From: Fulvivirga ulvae
Lineage (GTDB): Bacteria > Bacteroidota > Bacteroidia > Cytophagales > Cyclobacteriaceae
Length of the DNA: 64,000 bases
NCBI RefSeq assembly: GCF_021389975.1
Contig: NZ_CP089981.1
Span: 2,381,501 to 2,445,500, forward strand
Reading direction: 5' to 3'
Positions 60,447 to 64,000 of the stretch are shown here, piece after piece (the first letter of the stretch is position 1; each line of letters opens with the position of its first letter). The notes beneath the pieces were generated by a model. It searched no databases, was not told where the DNA came from, and saw only the letters and a program-made list of their open reading frames with translations. Made by a program: the position numbers and the translations under genes.

Positions 60447-61208
60447 ATGAAAAGCTATGTACACATCATATTTTGGCTCGTAACGCTGGTCTTGCTGTCA
60501 GTGATTTTTGCTCCTTACTACTCGTCATTTGAGGAGAGTTTCTACTTTGTTTCCATGCTTATGCCGGTCGTAATCGGGACCTGTTATTTCTTTAATTTTT
60601 ACCTGGTTCCAAAGTATCTTTTTGTCCGCAGGTACGGGGCGTTTATACTCTACTCATTCTATATGTTGCTTGTGTCGCTATACCTTGAAATGTTAGTGAT
60701 TATGCTTGCTTTTATATTTCTGGCGGAGTACTCCTATCACAACATGAGCCCTGTATCTTCTGATGTTTTTGTGCTGGCGGTCACCCTCTATTTCATTGTA
60801 TTTTTGTTCTCTTTCATCCTGCTTATCCGTCGCACGTTTATTAAGGAGCGGGATATTAATGCCCTTAAAGAGGAAAAGCAGAAATACGAGGCTGGGCAAT
60901 TTACCATACGCTCAGAGCGACAGCTTAAAACACTGACTTACAATGAAGTAACCTATATTGAGAGCCTTGGCGATTACGTGAAAATTCATCTAAACAACGG
61001 TACTCATGTGGTTACCAAAGAAAAGATCAGCAAGCTTGAAGAGCGGCTGCCCGAAATGTTTGTTCGCATTCACCGTTCATTTATGGTAAACAAGCAAGGC
61101 GTCTCAGCTTATAATAAAGAGGAGGTCAATATCGGTGAGTTGCAATTGCCTATAAGCAGGACATACAAAAAATTGGCTTGGGAGCGGTTGAGTGGGGAGT
61201 TGAGATAA
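60447..61208 (+). CDS. Membrane LytTR DNA-binding regulator
   Basis: A 253-residue protein with four hydrophobic helices (about 5-25, 35-55, 66-92, 108-130), a short coiled linker (ALKEEKQKYEAGQFTIRSER) and a C-terminal LytTR domain (about 155-250, YNEVTYIESLGDYVKIHLNN, RIHRSFMVNKQGVSAYNKEE, LPISRTYKKL). It lacks a receiver domain, so the signal probably comes through the membrane. No kinase gene is adjacent. Confidence 0.88.
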   Translation: MKSYVHIIFWLVTLVLLSVIFAPYYSSFEESFYFVSMLMPVVIGTCYFFNFYLVPKYLFVRRYGAFILYSFYMLLVSLYLEMLVIMLAFIFLAEYSYHNMSPVSSDVFVLAVTLYFIVFLFSFILLIRRTFIKERDINALKEEKQKYEAGQFTIRSERQLKTLTYNEVTYIESLGDYVKIHLNNGTHVVTKEKISKLEERLPEMFVRIHRSFMVNKQGVSAYNKEEVNIGELQLPISRTYKKLAWERLSGELR

Positions 61209-61217
61209 GTTAATTAT

Positions 61218-61252
61218 ATCAGAGATCAACATATTATAGGTTGATCCCTGAT
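61218..61252. terminator. Bidirectional hairpin between two converging genes
   Basis: ATCAG-A-GATCAAC pairs with GTTGATC-C-CTGAT around a 9-base AT-rich loop (12 bp plus one mismatch), placed between the LytTR gene and the convergent gene at 61260. Confidence 0.6.
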
Positions 61253-61259
61253 GATGTGG

Positions 61260-62843
61260 TTATTTTAATTTAATCCATGTAATGGTTGCTTTTTTGTCCC
61301 TGCTATTTTCCAGCTTTAAAGTAGTAAAGTAACCTGATTCTTTATTATAGTCTGATATACGAAAGGCGGCAAAATTATGGGTCTTTTTCTCAGGTTGACC
61401 ATATAATAGGCCGCGTTGCCTGCTGTTAACCTCGCAGACGAAAGCATCAGTCTCGCCTATACCTGCTATCCTCGTAAGTTTACCTTTCTTTATATTTTCT
61501 AAGTTTTCTATTATATCATTAAAGAAGATGTATTTGCCTTCTTGCCCACAAGCGTAAGAAAATGATTTATACTGATTACTGTGGATTAGCCGCACAACTT
61601 CAATATTTCTGTTAGCCGGGTAGAGGGCGGGATAATAACCTACAATAAAATGACTTTTGGGAATAAGGGTATTGTGAAGTACTTTGGCCTGACGATCGAG
61701 AATTGAAACGACCATACTGCCTAATGTAGTAGAACTGGAACCATTTGATGAGGTATAAATTGTAATTTCTTCAAATACCATTGTATAAGTACCATCATCG
61801 TTGATATAGATAATTTGGGGTAAGGCATTGAATTTTTTGTCTTTCCCAAAAATCTCACTGTGCTCAAAATCAACGTTAGGAGTGCTTACGTCCTTATAGA
61901 ATACAGTTGAATAAGTATCTGCATCAAAAAAGATTAACTTGGGAGTATATGCACTGCCAGATTGTTTAAGAGCCAACATTACAACAAGATTTTCTTTTTT
62001 ATTGTAACGAAGCATTCCGGAAGTAAAATATTGATTTTCAGTAAACTGAAGTTTCTTTACGTTTACATAAGAATCGCCCTTTTCCAGACTGGCGAAAAGT
62101 ACTGTTCCCTCATCAGATTTGTTAGTATTAAATCCATTGGCGCAGGCTATAACTTTTTTATCTCCCAGAACGACCATGTCAATGAGATCTAAATATTTGA
62201 ACTCTTCATTTGGAGAATGATAGAAAGCACTGTTGATAATTTGATGATCGGAGCCATAGTGAATAAGCTTAATTCTTTTATTTCTATCCGAAACAAAGCT
62301 ATTGAACAGAGCTACAGCATAGTTATCGGAATGTTCATCTTTTCGAATATAGAATTTTGGCTGAGGGACATTGCCATAGGCCATGGCGTATCCGGCAAAC
62401 GCTGAGTACTTGTCCAAACGAGCGACCTCATTTTCTTCTTTAATGGCACCATTATCAGTATTAATGATCACCCTATATAGAATAGGAGCACGTGTGTAAA
62501 TCATTTCGATGAACAGCACTAAATCGCTCCCTATACTGAATGCAGCTTCAATAGAAGCCCCTTTTTTTATGCTTAAATTTCCCTTGGTATGGAATTGAGG
62601 GTTTAGAGGTTTATTCAATTTTAGTTTACGAGAACTGTCGTAAACCCAAAGCTGCATTCCATCTTTCTCGGTAATATGGATAAGTGCTGTATTGCCGTTT
62701 GAGAATTGAAAGAGTTTAAGCCAGCCATCCGTAGGCTCCTCCTTAAGCGGTTCGCTTTCTTCAATAGTAAGATTTTGGCTAAAAGCTGTTGCAGAACAGA
62801 TAAAGATAAAAAATGAAAGTTTAATAAATCTTAGTAGTAACAT
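61260..62843 (-). CDS. Secreted protein of unknown function
   Basis: A 527-residue protein with a signal peptide (MLLLRFIKLSFFIFICSATA, cut after AFSQ). ATG 62843 is preferred to an upstream one with no signal context. The body is beta-rich, with repeated strand/turn units such as YVNVKKLQFTENQYFTSGML and PKLIFFDADTYSTVFYKD, suggesting a propeller-like fold of about 500 residues. It ends near KATITWIKLK with no sorting domain. No family is recognised. Confidence 0.7.
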   Translation of the reverse strand: MLLLRFIKLSFFIFICSATAFSQNLTIEESEPLKEEPTDGWLKLFQFSNGNTALIHITEKDGMQLWVYDSSRKLKLNKPLNPQFHTKGNLSIKKGASIEAAFSIGSDLVLFIEMIYTRAPILYRVIINTDNGAIKEENEVARLDKYSAFAGYAMAYGNVPQPKFYIRKDEHSDNYAVALFNSFVSDRNKRIKLIHYGSDHQIINSAFYHSPNEEFKYLDLIDMVVLGDKKVIACANGFNTNKSDEGTVLFASLEKGDSYVNVKKLQFTENQYFTSGMLRYNKKENLVVMLALKQSGSAYTPKLIFFDADTYSTVFYKDVSTPNVDFEHSEIFGKDKKFNALPQIIYINDDGTYTMVFEEITIYTSSNGSSSTTLGSMVVSILDRQAKVLHNTLIPKSHFIVGYYPALYPANRNIEVVRLIHSNQYKSFSYACGQEGKYIFFNDIIENLENIKKGKLTRIAGIGETDAFVCEVNSRQRGLLYGQPEKKTHNFAAFRISDYNKESGYFTTLKLENSRDKKATITWIKLK

Positions 62844-62879
62844 GTTTTTATAATAAAAAAATTTGACAAAAAACTTCAA

Positions 62880-63006
62880 TGTTAGTGAATTACAACTTAA
62901 TTATCAATACCCTGCGAATCATAATATCAAAACGGCTAACCAATAATCCTCCCAACTCTCATCACTTTTCTTATTTTTGTACCTCTTCATTCCTTAAATT
63001 ACAATT
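62880..63006. other. Divergent intergenic region
   Basis: AT-rich DNA between two divergent genes. The only feature recognised is the -7-like element listed for purM. Confidence 0.4.
62972..62979 (+). promoter_or_regulatory. Putative -7 element for purM
   Basis: TATTTTTG fits TAnnTTTG and ends 27 bp before the purM ATG. Confidence 0.4.
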
Positions 63007-64000
63007 ATGAGCGAGCGCTACGCACAACGTGGAGTATCAGCATCTAAAGAAGATGTGCACAATGCTATCAAAAACATTGATAAAGGGCTTTATCCCCAGG
63101 CTTTCTGTAAAATAGTAGAAGACTACATTGCCAATGACCCGGACTATTGCAATATTATGCATGCAGACGGCGCAGGCACAAAATCTTCGCTTGCTTACAT
63201 CTATTGGAAGGAAACAGGCGACATGTCTGTGTGGAAGGGGATAGCCCAGGATGCCATTATCATGAATATTGATGACCTGATATGTGTCGGCGCGTTGGAT
63301 AACATATTGCTGTCGTCAACCATAGGCAGAAATAAAAACCTGATACCAGGAGAAGTGATTGCAGCGTTGATCAATGGCACCGAGGAGGTGCTGCAGATGC
63401 TAAGGGACAATGGTGTTAACATCATCAGTACAGGTGGAGAAACTGCTGACCTTGGTGATTTGGTAAGGACAGTAGTAGTTGATAGCACGGTTACAGCCAG
63501 AATGAAGCGCAAAGATGTGATCAACAATGACCGCATTGAGGCAGGCGACGTAATTGTAGGCCTGACTTCTTACGGGCAGGCCAAATATGAAATAGAATAT
63601 AATGGCGGTATGGGCAGCAATGGACTTACCTCGGCTCGTCATGATGTGTTCAATAAGATTTATGCAGAAAAGTACCCTGAAAGCTTTGATCCGGATGTGC
63701 CCGGAGACCTTGTGTTTTCAGGGGGATATAAGCTTACCGATACTGTCGATGATGCACCGGTGAATGTGGGAAAATTGGTGTTGTCGCCTACCCGTACCTA
63801 CGCTCCGGTGATGGCAGAAGTATTTAAAAATCATCGCCAGCATATCCATGGTATGGTGCATTGCAGTGGAGGTGCACAGACCAAAGTACTTCATTTCATA
63901 GATCATTTGCATATAATTAAAGATAATCTGTTCCCGGTTCCTCCGTTGTTCCGCATTATTCATGAAGAAAGCGGTACCGATTGGAAGGAAATGTATAAAG
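63007..64000 (+). CDS. purM: Phosphoribosylformylglycinamidine cyclo-ligase, 5' part
   Basis: The frame opens at ATG 63007 and runs off the end of the window after 331 codons; the usual Bacteroidota protein is about 390 residues. Recognisable segments are MSERYAQRGVSASKEDVHNA, MHADGAGTKSSLAYIYWKET, AIIMNIDDLICVGALDNILL, ISTGGETADLGDLVRTVVVD, GQAKYEIEYNGGMGSNGLTS and HGMVHCSGGAQTKVL. PurM makes aminoimidazole ribotide in purine synthesis, using ATP, and belongs to the AIRS/SelD superfamily. Confidence 0.93.
   Translation, partial: MSERYAQRGVSASKEDVHNAIKNIDKGLYPQAFCKIVEDYIANDPDYCNIMHADGAGTKSSLAYIYWKETGDMSVWKGIAQDAIIMNIDDLICVGALDNILLSSTIGRNKNLIPGEVIAALINGTEEVLQMLRDNGVNIISTGGETADLGDLVRTVVVDSTVTARMKRKDVINNDRIEAGDVIVGLTSYGQAKYEIEYNGGMGSNGLTSARHDVFNKIYAEKYPESFDPDVPGDLVFSGGYKLTDTVDDAPVNVGKLVLSPTRTYAPVMAEVFKNHRQHIHGMVHCSGGAQTKVLHFIDHLHIIKDNLFPVPPLFRIIHEESGTDWKEMYK

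Overview
The window looks like a chromosomal piece of a Bacteroidota bacterium, most likely a gliding Cytophagales-type organism (Fulvivirga or Flammeovirga relatives; inference). The evidence is the gliding genes gldE and gldD beside ssb and mutY, a PorE-like OmpA/PD40 lipoprotein, a DUF2911 protein, a 29-residue COX24-type basic peptide, DUF6443-type RHS proteins and several promoter motifs of the form TAnnTTTG.

Region 1 (1-20.1 kb) is an accessory polymorphic-toxin island, all on the + strand. It opens with the end of a YD-repeat/Ig-like secreted protein and a 2230-residue RHS protein with a signal peptide, four inserted jelly-roll-like modules, an RHS core ending in DPTGL and a hydrophobic glycine-rich tip. 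Its putative immunity gene starts directly after the stop codon. Behind it is an array of displaced RHS 3' ends. Each full unit is a structured repeat (here called R), about 310 bp of RHS core, a different tip and one or more small membrane immunity-like genes. Between these lie tip stubs, frameshifted tips, duplicated tip segments, a decayed XRE regulator and hairpin terminators. Two recurring putative immunity families can be defined by eye: a four-helix membrane family, and a single-pass family with two conserved cysteines and a GDS-x-x-K type motif.

Region 2 (20.2-30.7 kb) is housekeeping: rng, the COX24-like peptide, a TPR protein and an HU-like gene on the minus strand; then mutY, ssb, gldE, gldD, recG, tpiA and prmA on the plus strand. 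Region 3 (30.8-48.5 kb) holds a very large secreted acidic protein, plsY, a DUF2911/TPR protein, a THUMP-like methyltransferase, asd, a lamin-tail-domain surface protein, an isoaspartyl peptidase lipoprotein, a DksA-like protein with scpB and rluB, a sensor kinase and tRNA-Phe.

Region 4 (48.6-64 kb) carries an HdrC/HdrB-like iron-sulfur pair and a two-component system followed by two lipoprotein/beta-barrel pairs (DM13-like). Short direct repeats with an 11-bp period lie in front of both transcription units of this cluster. The region ends with an aldo/keto reductase, a PorE-like lipoprotein, an ExbB/TolQ-like protein, a LytTR membrane regulator, a secreted protein of unknown role and the 5' part of purM, which runs off the window.

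All functions are read by eye from protein motifs; no database search was run. The most unusual part is the R-punctuated tip/immunity array.
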